Below, in pieces: positions 46,355 to 57,168 of a stretch of 64,000 nt of DNA; positions within the stretch are counted from its first letter, which is position 1; every line of letters starts with the position of its first letter. The translations under genes and the position numbers were made by a program. Below the pieces are notes generated by a model that saw only the letters and a program-made list of their open reading frames with translations, was not told the DNA's origin and did not search any database. The DNA comes from Labilibaculum sp. (GTDB lineage: Bacteria > Bacteroidota > Bacteroidia > Bacteroidales > Marinifilaceae), in contig NZ_OY761461.1 of assembly GCF_963664555.1 (NCBI RefSeq), positions 1,178,001-1,242,000 of the forward strand, given 5' to 3'.

Positions 46355-49300
46355 ATGGCATTCAGAAGAGATAACAAAGTAAAGAGTAGTTTTACAAAAA
46401 TCTCTATCAGTCTCGCTTCTCCGGAAGAGATCTTAGAAAGATCCAGTGGTGAAGTTTTAAAGCCTGAAACCATCAACTATCGTACTTATAAGCCAGAACG
46501 CGACGGATTATTCTGTGAAAGAATTTTCGGTCCTGTAAAAGATTATGAGTGCCATTGTGGTAAATACAAACGAATCCGATACAGAGGAATTGTTTGTGAC
46601 CGGTGTGGTGTTGAGGTAACCGAGAAAAAGGTTAGACGTGAACGAATGGGACACATTCAATTGGTCGTACCTGTTGCCCACATTTGGTATTTTAAGTCGT
46701 TGCCAAATAAAATAGGTTACCTTTTAGGTTTACCTACTAAAAAGCTTGATTCTATTATTTACTACGAAAGATACGTAGTAATTAATGCAGGAATTAAAGC
46801 GGCTGACGGAATTAAATACCTTGATTTCCTTACAGAAGAGGAATATCTTGATATTATTGATGAATTACCTGCAGATCAGCAGCATCTTGATGATGATGAT
46901 CCAAATAAATTCATCGCTCAAATGGGGGCGAATGCTTTATTTAGCCTTTTAGCCCGTTTGGATCTTGACGCTCTTTCTTATGATTTGCGTCATAAAGCAA
47001 ATACTGAAACTTCTCAGCAACGTAAAAATGAAGCTTTAAAAAGACTTCAGGTTACTGAATCTTTCCGCGAATCACAAGGAGTAAATCGTCCTGAATGGAT
47101 GATTGTTAAAGTTGTTCCTGTAATTCCACCGGAATTGCGTCCTTTGGTTCCATTGGATGGTGGTCGTTTTGCAACTTCCGATTTGAATGATTTGTACAGA
47201 AGAGTTATCATCCGTAACAATCGTTTAAAAAGACTTATTGAAATCAAAGCACCCGAAGTAATCCTTCGAAATGAGAAGCGTATGCTTCAGGAAGCTGTTG
47301 ATTCATTATTTGATAATTCGCGTAAATCTAATGCTGTTAAGACTGAAAATAATCGTCCGCTTAAATCACTTTCAGATTCGTTGAAAGGTAAGCAAGGTCG
47401 TTTCCGTCAAAACTTATTGGGTAAGCGTGTTGATTACTCTGCACGTTCGGTAATTGTTGTTGGACCTGATTTGAAAATGCACGAATGTGGTTTGCCTAAA
47501 GATATGGCCGCCGAGCTTTATAAGCCATTCGTTATTCGAAAATTGATCGAACGAGGTATCGTTAAAACAGTAAAGTCAGCTAAGAAGATTGTTGATCGTA
47601 AAGATCCTGTTGTTTGGGACATTCTTGAGAATGTACTTAAAGGACATCCGGTTCTTCTTAACCGTGCTCCTACTCTTCACCGTTTAGGTATTCAGTCATT
47701 TCAGCCTAAGCTGATTGAAGGAAAAGCAATTCGTTTGCATCCATTAGCATGTACTGGTTTTAATGCGGATTTTGATGGTGACCAGATGGCGGTACATTTG
47801 CCTTTAGGTAATGAAGCGATTTTGGAAGCCCAAATGCTAATGTTGTGTTCTCACAATATTTTGAATCCTGCTAATGGTGCACCGGTAACAGTTCCTTCTC
47901 AGGATATGGTACTTGGATTGTATTACATTACCAAGGCACGAAAAGGTGGTAAAGGAGAAGGTTTAAGTTTTTACTCAGCAGAAGAAGCGATGATCGCTTT
48001 TAATGAGAAAGCTGTTGATCTTCACAGTCAGATTAAAGTAAAAGTTAAAGATTTAAATGAGAATGATGAATTAGTTGATACAACAGTAGAAACTACTATC
48101 GGTCGAATCATTTTAAATGAAGCAACTCCTGAGGGGGCAGGTTTTATTAATCAATTGATTACTAAAAAGGCATTACGGGATATTATTGGATTTATTTTCA
48201 AGAAATGTGGAGTACATGCATGTGCCAATTTCCTTGATGATATCAAAGATCTGGGATATCTAAAAGCTTTTGAAGGTGGATTATCATTTAACCTTTCTGA
48301 TGTTACAGTACCTGAAGAAAAAGAAGCTTTAGTAGCTGATGGTTATGCTCAAGTTGAAGAGGTGTTGAGTAACTACAACATGGGTTTCATCACGAATAAT
48401 GAGCGTTACAATCAGATTATTGATATTTGGACGCATGTTAATGCGAACCTTACTCAAACCTTGATGACACAATTGGCTGATGATAATCAGGGATTCAACT
48501 CTGTTTATATGATGCTTGACTCAGGAGCTCGTGGATCCAGAGAACAGATTCGTCAGCTTGGTGGTATGAGGGGATTGATGGCTAAGCCTCAGAAGTCCGG
48601 TGCTACAGGAGGGCAGATTATTGAAAATCCAATTCTTTCCAACTTTAAGGAAGGTTTGTCAGTTCTTGAGTACTTTATTTCAACTCACGGTGCTCGTAAA
48701 GGTTTGGCGGATACGGCTCTTAAGACGGCTGATGCAGGATACTTAACCCGTCGTTTGGTTGATGTGGCACAAGATGTTATTATCAACGAACAAGATTGTG
48801 GTACTTTGCGTGGGCTTACGACTGCGGCTATTAAAAATCAGGAAGAGGTTGTTGCTTCCTTGTTCGAGAGATTGCTTGGTAGAACTACAGTACATGATAT
48901 TTTCCATCCTATATCAGGTCAATTGATTGTTGAGGCAGGTGAGGAAATAACAGAAGAAATTGCCCAGCAAATTGAGAATTCGCCGATTGAAAAAGTGGAA
49001 ATTCGTTCTGTATTAACTTGTGAGTCTAAGCGGGGTGTATGTGCAAAATGTTATGGACGTAATCTGGCAACAGGTATAGCTGTTCAAAAAGGGGAAGCTG
49101 TTGGTGTAATTGCCGCTCAATCTATTGGAGAGCCGGGAACACAGCTTACGCTTCGTACTTTCCACGTAGGGGGTACTGCGGGTAACACTTCTGCAGAGAA
49201 TTCTGTTGTATCCAAATACAATGGTTATGCTGTGTTTGATGAGTTGCGTACTGTTGAATACAAAAGTGATGACAATAAAAAGTACGATGTTGTTATTGGT

Positions 49301-50620
49301 CGTTTGGCTGAATTACGTATTGTTGATAGAAATACCAATATTACATTAACAACACATACAATACCATATGGATCTAAATTATACATTAAGGATGGTCAGG
49401 ATGTTAAAATAGATGATCTTCTTTGTGAATGGGATCCATACAATGCAATGATTATTACTGAATTTACAGGAAAGGTTTCATTTGACAATTTGATTGAAGG
49501 GATTACTTTTAGTCAAGAATCTGATGAGGCAACAGGTTTTGCTGAAAAAGTAGTAATTGAATCCAAAGACAAAACGAAAAATGCTGGGGTTAAGATTTTA
49601 AATTCCAAAGGGGATGTTTTAAAATCGTACAATTTACCGGTAGGTGCTCACGTTTCTGTATCTGAAGGTGAAATGGTGTTGGCAGGTCAGTCATTGGTTA
49701 AAATTCCAAGAGCTGTTGGTAAAGCTGGTGATATTACCGGTGGACTTCCAAGGGTGACTGAGTTGTTCGAGGCTCGTAATCCTTCTAATCCTGCTGTAGT
49801 TTCGGAGGTAGACGGAGAGATTAGTTTCGGAAAAATTAAGCGTGGTAATCGTGAAGTTATCGTTACAACCAAAGGAGAAGATGTTAGAAAGTATTTAGTA
49901 CCTCTTTCAAGACAAATTCTTGTTCAGGAGAACGATTATGTAAGAGCTGGAACTCCATTATCTGATGGTGCTACAACTCCTGCTGATATTCTTGCGATTA
50001 AAGGACCAACCAAAGTACAGGAATATATCGTTAATGAAGTTCAGGATGTATATCGTATGCAGGGTGTGAAGATTAACGACAAGCATTTTGAGATTATCGT
50101 TCGTCAGATGATGCGTAAGGTTATTATTGATGATCAAGGAGATACAAGATTCCTGGAAAAACAAATTATCGATAAAATGGCTATCATGGCAGAAAATGAT
50201 GAAATTTTCGGTAAGAAAGTGGTTGTTGATGGTGGTGATTCAGAAGAGTTGAAAGCTGGAATGATTGTTACTTCTAGAAAACTGAGAGATGTTAACTCAG
50301 TGTTGAGAAGAAGAGACTTGAAACTAGTTGACGCTCGTGATGCAATTCCTGCAACATCTACTCAGATTCTTCAAGGGATTACCCGTGCGGCACTTCAAAC
50401 TAAGAGTTTTATCTCAGCGGCTTCCTTCCAGGAAACAACTAAGGTTCTTAACGAAGCTGCAATTAGCGGTAAAGTTGATAATCTTGAAGGTTTGAAAGAG
50501 AATGTAATTTGTGGTCACCTTATTCCTGCAGGTACTGGTTTACGCGAGTACAAGGATATAGTTGTTGGTGCAAAAGCTGAATACGAAAAACTGTTAGATT
50601 CTAAGTCAAGAGAATATTAA
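46355..50620 (+). CDS. rpoC: DNA-directed RNA polymerase subunit beta', 1421 aa
   Basis: The zinc ribbon ([20 protein letters not shown]) is at the N-terminus, and the catalytic magnesium site NADFDGDQ has Asp472, Asp474 and Asp476. The second zinc site is visible around [15 protein letters not shown]. The trigger-loop region [16 protein letters not shown] is intact. The extended insertion between the catalytic core and the C-terminus is usual for Bacteroidota. A perfect palindromic terminator follows. Confidence 0.99.
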   Translation: MAFRRDNKVKSSFTKISISLASPEEILERSSGEVLKPETINYRTYKPERDGLFCERIFGPVKDYECHCGKYKRIRYRGIVCDRCGVEVTEKKVRRERMGHIQLVVPVAHIWYFKSLPNKIGYLLGLPTKKLDSIIYYERYVVINAGIKAADGIKYLDFLTEEEYLDIIDELPADQQHLDDDDPNKFIAQMGANALFSLLARLDLDALSYDLRHKANTETSQQRKNEALKRLQVTESFRESQGVNRPEWMIVKVVPVIPPELRPLVPLDGGRFATSDLNDLYRRVIIRNNRLKRLIEIKAPEVILRNEKRMLQEAVDSLFDNSRKSNAVKTENNRPLKSLSDSLKGKQGRFRQNLLGKRVDYSARSVIVVGPDLKMHECGLPKDMAAELYKPFVIRKLIERGIVKTVKSAKKIVDRKDPVVWDILENVLKGHPVLLNRAPTLHRLGIQSFQPKLIEGKAIRLHPLACTGFNADFDGDQMAVHLPLGNEAILEAQMLMLCSHNILNPANGAPVTVPSQDMVLGLYYITKARKGGKGEGLSFYSAEEAMIAFNEKAVDLHSQIKVKVKDLNENDELVDTTVETTIGRIILNEATPEGAGFINQLITKKALRDIIGFIFKKCGVHACANFLDDIKDLGYLKAFEGGLSFNLSDVTVPEEKEALVADGYAQVEEVLSNYNMGFITNNERYNQIIDIWTHVNANLTQTLMTQLADDNQGFNSVYMMLDSGARGSREQIRQLGGMRGLMAKPQKSGATGGQIIENPILSNFKEGLSVLEYFISTHGARKGLADTALKTADAGYLTRRLVDVAQDVIINEQDCGTLRGLTTAAIKNQEEVVASLFERLLGRTTVHDIFHPISGQLIVEAGEEITEEIAQQIENSPIEKVEIRSVLTCESKRGVCAKCYGRNLATGIAVQKGEAVGVIAAQSIGEPGTQLTLRTFHVGGTAGNTSAENSVVSKYNGYAVFDELRTVEYKSDDNKKYDVVIGRLAELRIVDRNTNITLTTHTIPYGSKLYIKDGQDVKIDDLLCEWDPYNAMIITEFTGKVSFDNLIEGITFSQESDEATGFAEKVVIESKDKTKNAGVKILNSKGDVLKSYNLPVGAHVSVSEGEMVLAGQSLVKIPRAVGKAGDITGGLPRVTELFEARNPSNPAVVSEVDGEISFGKIKRGNREVIVTTKGEDVRKYLVPLSRQILVQENDYVRAGTPLSDGATTPADILAIKGPTKVQEYIVNEVQDVYRMQGVKINDKHFEIIVRQMMRKVIIDDQGDTRFLEKQIIDKMAIMAENDEIFGKKVVVDGGDSEELKAGMIVTSRKLRDVNSVLRRRDLKLVDARDAIPATSTQILQGITRAALQTKSFISAASFQETTKVLNEAAISGKVDNLEGLKENVICGHLIPAGTGLREYKDIVVGAKAEYEKLLDSKSREY

Positions 50621-50640
50621 GAGTTCCTCTAAGTTATATA

Positions 50641-50672
50641 AAGGGTGTTTTCAATTGAAAACACCCTTTTTA
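50641..50672 (+). terminator. Terminator of the rpoBC operon
   Basis: AAGGGTGTTTTC and GAAAACACCCTT flank AATT as a perfect palindrome, followed by TTTATTT, 20 bp after the rpoC stop. Confidence 0.93.
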
Positions 50673-50749
50673 TTTATCTATTTAATCGGAATAGGGAATA
50701 TTTTCATAATTTAGCAGGAAGACAAATTATTTAATTATAAAATACAATC

Positions 50750-51073
50750 ATGAACGATAAAAAACAATCGAACCAAATAGATATTCAATTGAAGGAAGAT
50801 GTTGCGCAGGGAACTTATTCAAACCTTGCCGTTATAACTCATTCCAGCTCAGAATTTGTTGTCGATTTTGTGAGAATTATGCCTGGAATTCCAAAAGCTG
50901 ATGTTAAATCACGAATCATACTTACACCAGAGCATGCAAAGAGATTGATGCTGGCTTTACAAGATAACATTCGAAAATTTGAATCGCTTCATGGAGCGAT
51001 AAAAATTGAAGACAACCATGGACCACAGGGTACTGTGATGCCTATGGGTTTTGGTCCCACCGGACAAGCGTAA
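50750..51073 (+). CDS. DUF3467 protein, 107 aa
   Basis: The protein matches the DUF3467 family: a beta strand (SNLAVITHSSSEFVVDFVRI), the PG(I/M)PK turn and a helix in which TPEHAKRLMLALQDNI aligns with the family. The C-terminus is Gly/Pro-rich. Members are small cytosolic proteins of unknown function found in Bacteroidota and many other bacteria. It has its own terminator and no partner. Confidence 0.85.
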   Translation: MNDKKQSNQIDIQLKEDVAQGTYSNLAVITHSSSEFVVDFVRIMPGIPKADVKSRIILTPEHAKRLMLALQDNIRKFESLHGAIKIEDNHGPQGTVMPMGFGPTGQA

Positions 51074-51089
51074 TAAAGCCTATAAATAA

Positions 51090-51120
51090 AAACCGGAAAA
51101 TTGGTGTAATTTTCCGGTTT
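51090..51120. terminator. Bidirectional terminator between the DUF3467 and cstA genes
   Basis: AAACCGGAAAATT, GGTGT and AATTTTCCGGTTT form a long stem with A/T tracts on both sides. It can serve the rightward DUF3467 gene and the leftward cstA gene. Confidence 0.85.
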
Positions 51121-51125
51121 CGTTA

Positions 51126-52598
51126 TTATTTAAGATATGTGGTTAAATTATTTGTTGGCTTTTTAATGGTCTTTTGTTTGTTACTTATCAGAAACCAAAT
51201 AAATATTGAACTTGCTATGAATATTCCCAATAGAATACCCAATTGAGTGTTTATTGCAAGACCTCCATTTTTGTTGGGAGCAACCAACAAATAAGTAAAG
51301 CATATTGCAGTCATAAATAGAGCCGGAATACTTAAAGGTAAATGATTTTTACCTTCTTTAGCTAAATACATAGCGGCAGTCCATAACATCACCATAGAGA
51401 GAATTTGGTTGGATAAGCCCAGATATTTCCAAATGGTAGAAAACTCAAGTTGAGATAATATAAATCCAAGAGCAAACAGTGGGATTGATACTAGTAATCT
51501 GTTTTTTATTGATTTTTGGTTGTAGCTAAAGATATCAGCGATTGTAAGTCGGGCACTTCTAAATGCCGTGTCACCCGTTGTAATCGGACATGCAATTACT
51601 CCAATAATTGCGAAAATTGCTCCTGTTTTTCCCAGCCAGGTATTGCAAATTTCATTAACAATCCAAGCAGGATTGTGTCCGGAAGAAATGGCAGCATTTA
51701 ATTCGTTGGCGTTGCCAAAGAAGTTCATCGCGGCAGTAGCCCAAATGATTGCAACAATTCCCTCTGCAATCATGGCTCCATAAAATACAGGCCGCCCAAA
51801 ACTTTCCTTTTTCATACAACGGGCCATCATTGGCGATTGGGTGGAATGAAATCCTGAAATGGCACCACAGGAAATTACGATAAACATCATTGGATATAGT
51901 ATGTTTTGTGTGGGATTTACATGAAGATTTTTTAGTTCTCTAAATGATATTTCATTCAATATTAAAGCTCCTGTTGCACTTTTGAAAATCATTATACCAG
52001 CTATACTTACTGCCATCAGCAACAATGCGAATCCAAAAAGAGGATAAATTTTACCGATAATTTTATTAATTGGCAGTAGAGTAGCAAGAAGATAATATGC
52101 GAATATTCCATAAAGCCACCAGTTTAGACCACCTCCGGTAAAATCAGTGAGTAATCCTGCAGGACCGGTTACGAAAGCCACACCAACAAATAAGAGTAGT
52201 AAGATTGTGAAAATCCTTATGAAATTTTGAATGCCAGAGCCTAAATATTTGCCAACGATCTCAGGAAGACTGGCTCCTTCGCTTCTGATGGAAAGCATAC
52301 CTGAAAAATAATCATGGCTCGCTCCCATAAATATGCATCCCAAAACAATCCAAATATATGAAATGGGTCCATACATGGCTCCTAAAATTGCACCGAAAAT
52401 TGGCCCTAACCCTGCAATGTTTAGAAATTGAATGGTAAACATTTTCCAGGTTGGCATGGGTATAAAATCAACACCGTCTTCCAGTCTGACTGCCGGAGTT
52501 TTTATCCTGTCATTAGCACCGAAAAATCGTTCGATAAATTTACCGTAGAAAATGTATCCAAGTATTAATGCCAAAATTGCACTTAAAAATGTAATCAT
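51126..52598 (-). CDS. cstA: Carbon starvation protein CstA-type transporter, 490 aa
   Basis: A polytopic membrane protein with about 13-15 hydrophobic segments and the CstA-type phrases NIAGLGPIFGAILGA, HDYFSGMLSIRSEGASLPEIVG and CPITTGDTAFRSARL. In E. coli, CstA-family proteins take up peptides or, for BtsT, pyruvate. The sequence is shorter than E. coli CstA (about 700 aa), as for many Bacteroidota copies. The gene has its own -7 element and ends at a bidirectional terminator. Confidence 0.88.
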   Translation of the reverse strand: MITFLSAILALILGYIFYGKFIERFFGANDRIKTPAVRLEDGVDFIPMPTWKMFTIQFLNIAGLGPIFGAILGAMYGPISYIWIVLGCIFMGASHDYFSGMLSIRSEGASLPEIVGKYLGSGIQNFIRIFTILLLLFVGVAFVTGPAGLLTDFTGGGLNWWLYGIFAYYLLATLLPINKIIGKIYPLFGFALLLMAVSIAGIMIFKSATGALILNEISFRELKNLHVNPTQNILYPMMFIVISCGAISGFHSTQSPMMARCMKKESFGRPVFYGAMIAEGIVAIIWATAAMNFFGNANELNAAISSGHNPAWIVNEICNTWLGKTGAIFAIIGVIACPITTGDTAFRSARLTIADIFSYNQKSIKNRLLVSIPLFALGFILSQLEFSTIWKYLGLSNQILSMVMLWTAAMYLAKEGKNHLPLSIPALFMTAICFTYLLVAPNKNGGLAINTQLGILLGIFIASSIFIWFLISNKQKTIKKPTNNLTTYLK

Positions 52599-52622
52599 AT
52601 TTTGTAATCTTATTTATTCAAA

Positions 52623-52630
52623 CAAATTTA
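52623..52630 (-). promoter_or_regulatory. -7 element of cstA (TAAATTTG on the minus strand)
   Basis: TAAATTTG fits TAnnTTTG and lies 24 bp before the cstA ATG. No -33 TTTG is seen. Confidence 0.4.
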
Positions 52631-52926
52631 AAATGAAATACTATTTCATCGATAGTAAAGAGTCATAAGTTGTATTTTTTTTTTCCGGATATCCGAATGG
52701 CGGATTGACAAAAGAAATTTAGATTTGAAGAGTTTTGGTTCAAATTGGTAATGAAATGAAACGTTATCATTGGGAAAATATAAAAAAATGTTGAGTTATT
52801 TGTCATCGGGATGTTTGTGATGTGTGTTTAACCGTTAATATATCAATTCATTGCGATCATTTTAACCATCACTAGGACTTGATTGTTTTTTACGAATAGC
52901 ACCTGTTGTGTAACTCGCAATCTAGA

Positions 52927-52957
52927 TTTGTTTTAAGTACTCTAATCTTTATATTTG
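52927..52957 (+). promoter_or_regulatory. Promoter of the etf operon (TTTG-N19-TATATTTG)
   Basis: TTTG (52927-52930) and TATATTTG (52950-52957) are 19 bp apart, the best match to the Bacteroidota promoter consensus in this window. The start codon of etfB is 168 bp downstream, so the leader is long. The rest of the 527-bp divergent region shows no ORF, repeat or recognised riboswitch. Confidence 0.8.
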
Positions 52958-53125
52958 CTAATCTCTGATTTTGAGAAATTCAATCATTTTGGAGCAAACC
53001 TGAATAAGGAAATATGAATTAGTGATTTGATGATTTATCTAACTTGGACAATTACATACATGTAGTTTGAAAATAAGTTTTTGTATAAATCTGAATTAGT
53101 TACAGATGTTAAAATAGATATTACA

Positions 53126-54001
53126 ATGAAAGGATTAAAAATTGTTGTTCTTGCTAAGCAGGTTCCCGATACCAGAAATGTTGGGAAGGATGCGATGAAA
53201 GCTGATGGAACCGTGAATAGAGCTGTATTACCAGCGATCTTCAATCCTGAAGATTTAAATGCACTTGAGCAAGCGTTGCGTTTGAAAGATAAGTACCCTG
53301 GAACAGAAGTTACTCTTTTAACAATGGGACCTGGCAGAGCCGCCGAAATTATCCGTGAAGGTCTTTATCGTGGTGCTGATAATGGAATACTTTTATCGGA
53401 TCGTGCTTTTGCCGGTTCTGATACATTGGCAACTTCTTATGCTCTTTCTTGTACCCTAAAAAAAATGGGTGAAATTGATATTATTATTGCAGGCCGTCAG
53501 GCAATCGATGGAGATACTGCTCAGGTTGGACCTCAGGTAGCTGAGAAATTGGGATTTCCTCAAATTACTTATGCTGAGGAAGTAGTTTCTGTAGAAAAAG
53601 GAAAAATTGTAATTAAACGCCGTTTAGAGCGTGGTGTTGAGACTGTAGAGGGAACTTTACCTATGGTGGTAACAGTAAACGCTTCAGCTCCTGAGTGTCG
53701 TCCGCGAAATGCTAAATATGTAATGAAATACAAGCATGCCAGAGCTGTTTCCGAAATGCAGAATGCTGATGAAGATTACATCCTGTTGCACAACAACCGT
53801 CCTTATTTGAATATTGGCGAATGGAGTGTAAATGATATCGAAACTAAAGCAGAAGAGCTTGGTTTAACTGGATCTCCTACAAAGGTAAAGGCTATTGAAA
53901 ATGTAGTTTTTCAAGCTAAAGAGGCTAAAGTTCTTGAGCCAACTGATGCTGATATGGGTGAATTAATGAAAGAATTAATCGCTAACCATACCATCGGATA
54001 G
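53126..54001 (+). CDS. etfB: Electron transfer flavoprotein subunit beta, 291 aa
   Basis: EtfB carries the AMP-binding part of the electron-transfer flavoprotein that accepts electrons from acyl-CoA dehydrogenases. It shows IVVLAKQVPDT, NPEDLNALEQAL and AGRQAIDGDTAQVGPQVAEKLG, the latter a typical ETF-beta signature. A frame extension to 53081 is not homologous-looking, so ATG at 53126 is used. It forms an operon with etfA and an acyl-CoA dehydrogenase gene. Confidence 0.95.
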   Translation: MKGLKIVVLAKQVPDTRNVGKDAMKADGTVNRAVLPAIFNPEDLNALEQALRLKDKYPGTEVTLLTMGPGRAAEIIREGLYRGADNGILLSDRAFAGSDTLATSYALSCTLKKMGEIDIIIAGRQAIDGDTAQVGPQVAEKLGFPQITYAEEVVSVEKGKIVIKRRLERGVETVEGTLPMVVTVNASAPECRPRNAKYVMKYKHARAVSEMQNADEDYILLHNNRPYLNIGEWSVNDIETKAEELGLTGSPTKVKAIENVVFQAKEAKVLEPTDADMGELMKELIANHTIG

Positions 54002-54082
54002 CAGTTAACCAGATTGCAGTTACCAGTTACCGGTTGTCAGTTGTTTTTACACTGTTCACTGTATACTGATTGCTGTCCTCTG
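54002..54082. repeat. CAGTTACC/ACTGTTCACTG intergenic repeat inside the etf operon
   Basis: The 109-bp spacer between etfB and etfA is filled with iterations of CAGTTAACC, CAGTTACCAGTTACCGG and TTGTCAGTTG, then reversed variants ACTGTTCACTGTATACTG. The two halves are approximate reverse complements and could fold back. Arrays of this style recur in intergenic DNA of Bacteroidota. Confidence 0.5.
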
Positions 54083-54110
54083 TAAAAGTGGAATTTAAAA
54101 AATTGAAACC

Positions 54111-55130
54111 GTGAACAACGTATTTGTATATTGTGAAATAGAAGAGGGACAGGTTGCAGATGTAAGCCTTGAACTTTTAACCAAAGGTCGAAAACTAGCT
54201 GACGATTTAAAGTGTGAGTTGGAAGCTATCGTAATTGGAGCTGACCTTAAAGGTGTTGAGAAGCAGATTATGCCTTATGGTGTGGATACCATTTGGATTG
54301 CCAGTGATAAGCGTTTGTATCCTTACACTACATTGCCTCACACATCAATTATTGTGAAATTATTCGGGGAAGAAAAACCGCAGATTGCTTTGATGGGTGC
54401 TACAAGTATTGGTCGTGATTTAGGGCCTCGTGTCTCTTCAGCTCTTCATTCAGGTTTAACTGCTGATTGTACCAGTTTGATTATTGGTGATCATGAAGAC
54501 AAGAAGAACAACAAAGTATATAAGGATTTATTGTACCAAATTCGTCCGGCTTTTGGAGGAAATATTGTAGCTACAATCATCAATCCTGATTGTCGTCCGC
54601 AGATGGCTACCGTTCGTGAAGGTGTGATGAAAAAGGAAATCCGATCGGAAGCTTACAAAGGAAAAGTAAAGCAGCTTGACGTAGAGAAATATGTAAGCGC
54701 TGAAGATTTTGTAGTGAAGGTGATTGAGCGTCATATGGAAGCTTCAAAAGTGAACATTAAAAACGCAGGTATTATTATCGCTGGAGGTTACGGTGTTGGT
54801 TCCAAAGAGAATTTTGATAAATTGTATGAATTAGCTGATGTTATTGGTGCAGAAGTTGGTGCTTCCCGTGCTGCTGTTGATGCTGGTTATGCATCTCATG
54901 AACGGCAAATTGGACAAACTGGTGTTACTGTTCGTCCTAAACTATATATTGCCTGCGGTATTTCGGGGCAGATTCAGCATACTGCCGGTATGGAAGAATC
55001 CTCGATGGTAATTGCTATTAATACCGATAAGAATGCACCAATAAACAATTTTGCCGACTATATAATTACTGGTGATATTGCTGATGTGATTCCAAAAATG
55101 ATTAAGCAATACAAAGAAAACACCAAGTAA
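54111..55130 (+). CDS. etfA: Electron transfer flavoprotein subunit alpha, 339 aa
   Basis: The start is GTG at 54111. The C-terminal FAD-binding domain has the complete ETF-alpha signature: VGASRAAVDAGYASHERQIGQTG, YIACGISGQIQHTAGM and INTDKNAPI. Together with EtfB it moves electrons from the dehydrogenase encoded next to it to the respiratory chain (or, if bifurcating, partly to ferredoxin; no bifurcation marker was identified by eye). Confidence 0.95.
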   Translation: MNNVFVYCEIEEGQVADVSLELLTKGRKLADDLKCELEAIVIGADLKGVEKQIMPYGVDTIWIASDKRLYPYTTLPHTSIIVKLFGEEKPQIALMGATSIGRDLGPRVSSALHSGLTADCTSLIIGDHEDKKNNKVYKDLLYQIRPAFGGNIVATIINPDCRPQMATVREGVMKKEIRSEAYKGKVKQLDVEKYVSAEDFVVKVIERHMEASKVNIKNAGIIIAGGYGVGSKENFDKLYELADVIGAEVGASRAAVDAGYASHERQIGQTGVTVRPKLYIACGISGQIQHTAGMEESSMVIAINTDKNAPINNFADYIITGDIADVIPKMIKQYKENTK

Positions 55131-55194
55131 GAAACCTATTTAAGGTAATGGTGTTCGCTAACCGCTTTAATTTTAACAAAAAACATCCAAAGAA

Positions 55195-56910
55195 ATGGCT
55201 AATTTCTATAATGATAATGATGATTTGAAGTTCCACTTGGATCATCCTTTAATGAAAAAAATTGTTGCCCTTAAAGAGCGCAACTTCGAAGATAAAGAAA
55301 CATATGATTATGCTCCTCTCGATTTTGAGGATGCAATGGATTCTTACGATCGCACCCTGGAAATTGTAGGTGAGATTTGTGGAGATATCATTGATCCTAA
55401 TGCAGAGAGTGTTGATCAGGAAGGACCAAAAGTTGTTAACGATCGTGTAATTTACGCAAGAGGAACACAAGAAAACCATGACGCTTTAACAAAAGCGGGT
55501 CTAATTGGAATGAGCTTGCCGCGTGAATATGATGGATTGAATTTTCCTTTGGTACCTTACGTAATGGCTGCAGAGTTGGTATCTCGTGCAGATGCTGGTT
55601 TTGCAAATATTTGGGGGCTTCAGGATTGTGCTGAAACAATTCATGAATTTGCTTCGAAAGAGCAAAAAATGGATTACTTGCCACGTTTTGCCAAAGGAGC
55701 AACTGCGGCTATGGATTTAACTGAGCCGGATGCAGGTTCTGATTTGCAGGCAGTTCAATTAAAAGCTACATATAATGCCAAAGAAGATCAGTGGTATTTA
55801 GATGGTGTTAAACGATTCATTACCAATGGTGATGGTGAGGTTGCATTAGTTTTAGCCCGTTCAGAAGAAGGAACTAACGATGGTCGTGGTTTGTCTATGT
55901 TTATTTACGACAAAAAACACATGGCTGTTAAGGTTCGCCGTATCGAGCACAAAATGGGTATTATTGGATCTCCTACCTGTGAGTTGGTATTTACTCATGC
56001 CCCTGCCGAATTGGTGGGAGACCGTAAAATGGGATTGATCAAATATGTAATGTCATTAATGAATGGCGCGCGTTTAGGTGTTGGTGCTCAATCCGTAGGT
56101 ATTGCAGAAGCTGCATATCGTGAAGGTTTGGCATATGCTAAGGAACGTCGTCAGTTTGGCAAAGCAATTATTAAATTTCCAGCCGTTTACGAAATGTTGA
56201 CCAATATGGAGGCGAAGTTGAATGCTTCCCGTTCCATGTTGTATGAAACATGTCGTATGGTTGATGTTTACAAGTGTTACTACCATATCTCTCAGGATCG
56301 TTCTTTGGATAAGGATGAGAGAAATGAGATGAAGAAGTACCAAAAAATTGCTGATGTACTGACTCCAATGTTGAAATTATTTGCATCGGAGTATTGTAAT
56401 CAAATTGCTTACGATTCATTACAGATTCATGCTGGTTCGGGTTACATGAAAGATTACCCAATTGAGCGTTTGGTGCGTGATGCCCGTATCACGAATATTT
56501 ATGAAGGAACATCTCAGTTACAGGTTGTTGCAGCTGTTCGCGGAGTTACAACTGGTCAGTACCTAGCTCAAATTAAAGATTACGAAGCTTCTGATTTAAA
56601 TCCACAATTGGAATATATTAGAACTATGCTTAAAGGCATGACTGAGCAATATGAGAAAGCTGTTGCCAAGGTTACTGCGATTAATGCAACTGCAGATCAC
56701 AACGATTTCTTAGATTTTCATGCACGTCGTTTGGTAGAAATGGCTGGATATATTGTTATGGGATATCTTACTTTATTGGATACAACACGTAATGATAAAT
56801 ACCAAGAGTCATGTGAAGTTTATGTGAAAATGGGAAAATCAGTTTGCGCTGGTCACTTGGATTACATTCAAAATTCAGATTTGAAAGACTTAGGTATTTT
56901 CAAAAAATAA
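55195..56910 (+). CDS. Acyl-CoA dehydrogenase, 571 aa
   Basis: This is a flavoprotein dehydrogenase with the family motifs DLTEPDAGSDL (FAD/substrate loop), ERRQFGKAI and YEGTSQLQ near the C-terminus of the core. About 100 residues extend beyond the usual 380-residue fold and form a helical extension like that in the larger Bacteroidota/FadE-type group. The substrate chain length cannot be told. It is the third gene of etfB-etfA-acd, so the electron acceptor is encoded in the same operon. Confidence 0.93.
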   Translation: MANFYNDNDDLKFHLDHPLMKKIVALKERNFEDKETYDYAPLDFEDAMDSYDRTLEIVGEICGDIIDPNAESVDQEGPKVVNDRVIYARGTQENHDALTKAGLIGMSLPREYDGLNFPLVPYVMAAELVSRADAGFANIWGLQDCAETIHEFASKEQKMDYLPRFAKGATAAMDLTEPDAGSDLQAVQLKATYNAKEDQWYLDGVKRFITNGDGEVALVLARSEEGTNDGRGLSMFIYDKKHMAVKVRRIEHKMGIIGSPTCELVFTHAPAELVGDRKMGLIKYVMSLMNGARLGVGAQSVGIAEAAYREGLAYAKERRQFGKAIIKFPAVYEMLTNMEAKLNASRSMLYETCRMVDVYKCYYHISQDRSLDKDERNEMKKYQKIADVLTPMLKLFASEYCNQIAYDSLQIHAGSGYMKDYPIERLVRDARITNIYEGTSQLQVVAAVRGVTTGQYLAQIKDYEASDLNPQLEYIRTMLKGMTEQYEKAVAKVTAINATADHNDFLDFHARRLVEMAGYIVMGYLTLLDTTRNDKYQESCEVYVKMGKSVCAGHLDYIQNSDLKDLGIFKK

Positions 56911-56931
56911 GACCTAAACTAATTATAATAG

Positions 56932-56964
56932 CGGAAGTTCCTTTAACAGGGGCTTCCGTTTTTT
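56932..56964 (+). terminator. Terminator after the acyl-CoA dehydrogenase gene
   Basis: CGGAAGTTCC, TTTAACA and GGGGCTTCCG with eight T form a stem 21 bp after the stop codon, ending the etf operon. Confidence 0.88.
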
Positions 56965-57093
56965 TTGTCTTTAATTTTATGAAGTGGAAGAATTACCCGT
57001 ATTTGCAATCGTATCATAGCCATGTTAATTTTTCGTTAAGTCGAATTAACGTTTATTTAAAACATTTAAGAGTGTGACATCTAAGAAAGGAAT

Positions 57094-57101
57094 TAGTTTT
57101 G
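57094..57101 (+). promoter_or_regulatory. -7 element (TAGTTTTG) before the porin gene
   Basis: TAGTTTTG fits TAnnTTTG and would start transcription about 60 bp before the ATG at 57169. Confidence 0.4.
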
Positions 57102-57168
57102 CCGTCAGTTATTAAGAAAATATGTCGACTTAATTGCGAAAAAATTACATACTACTAAAACAAACCAA

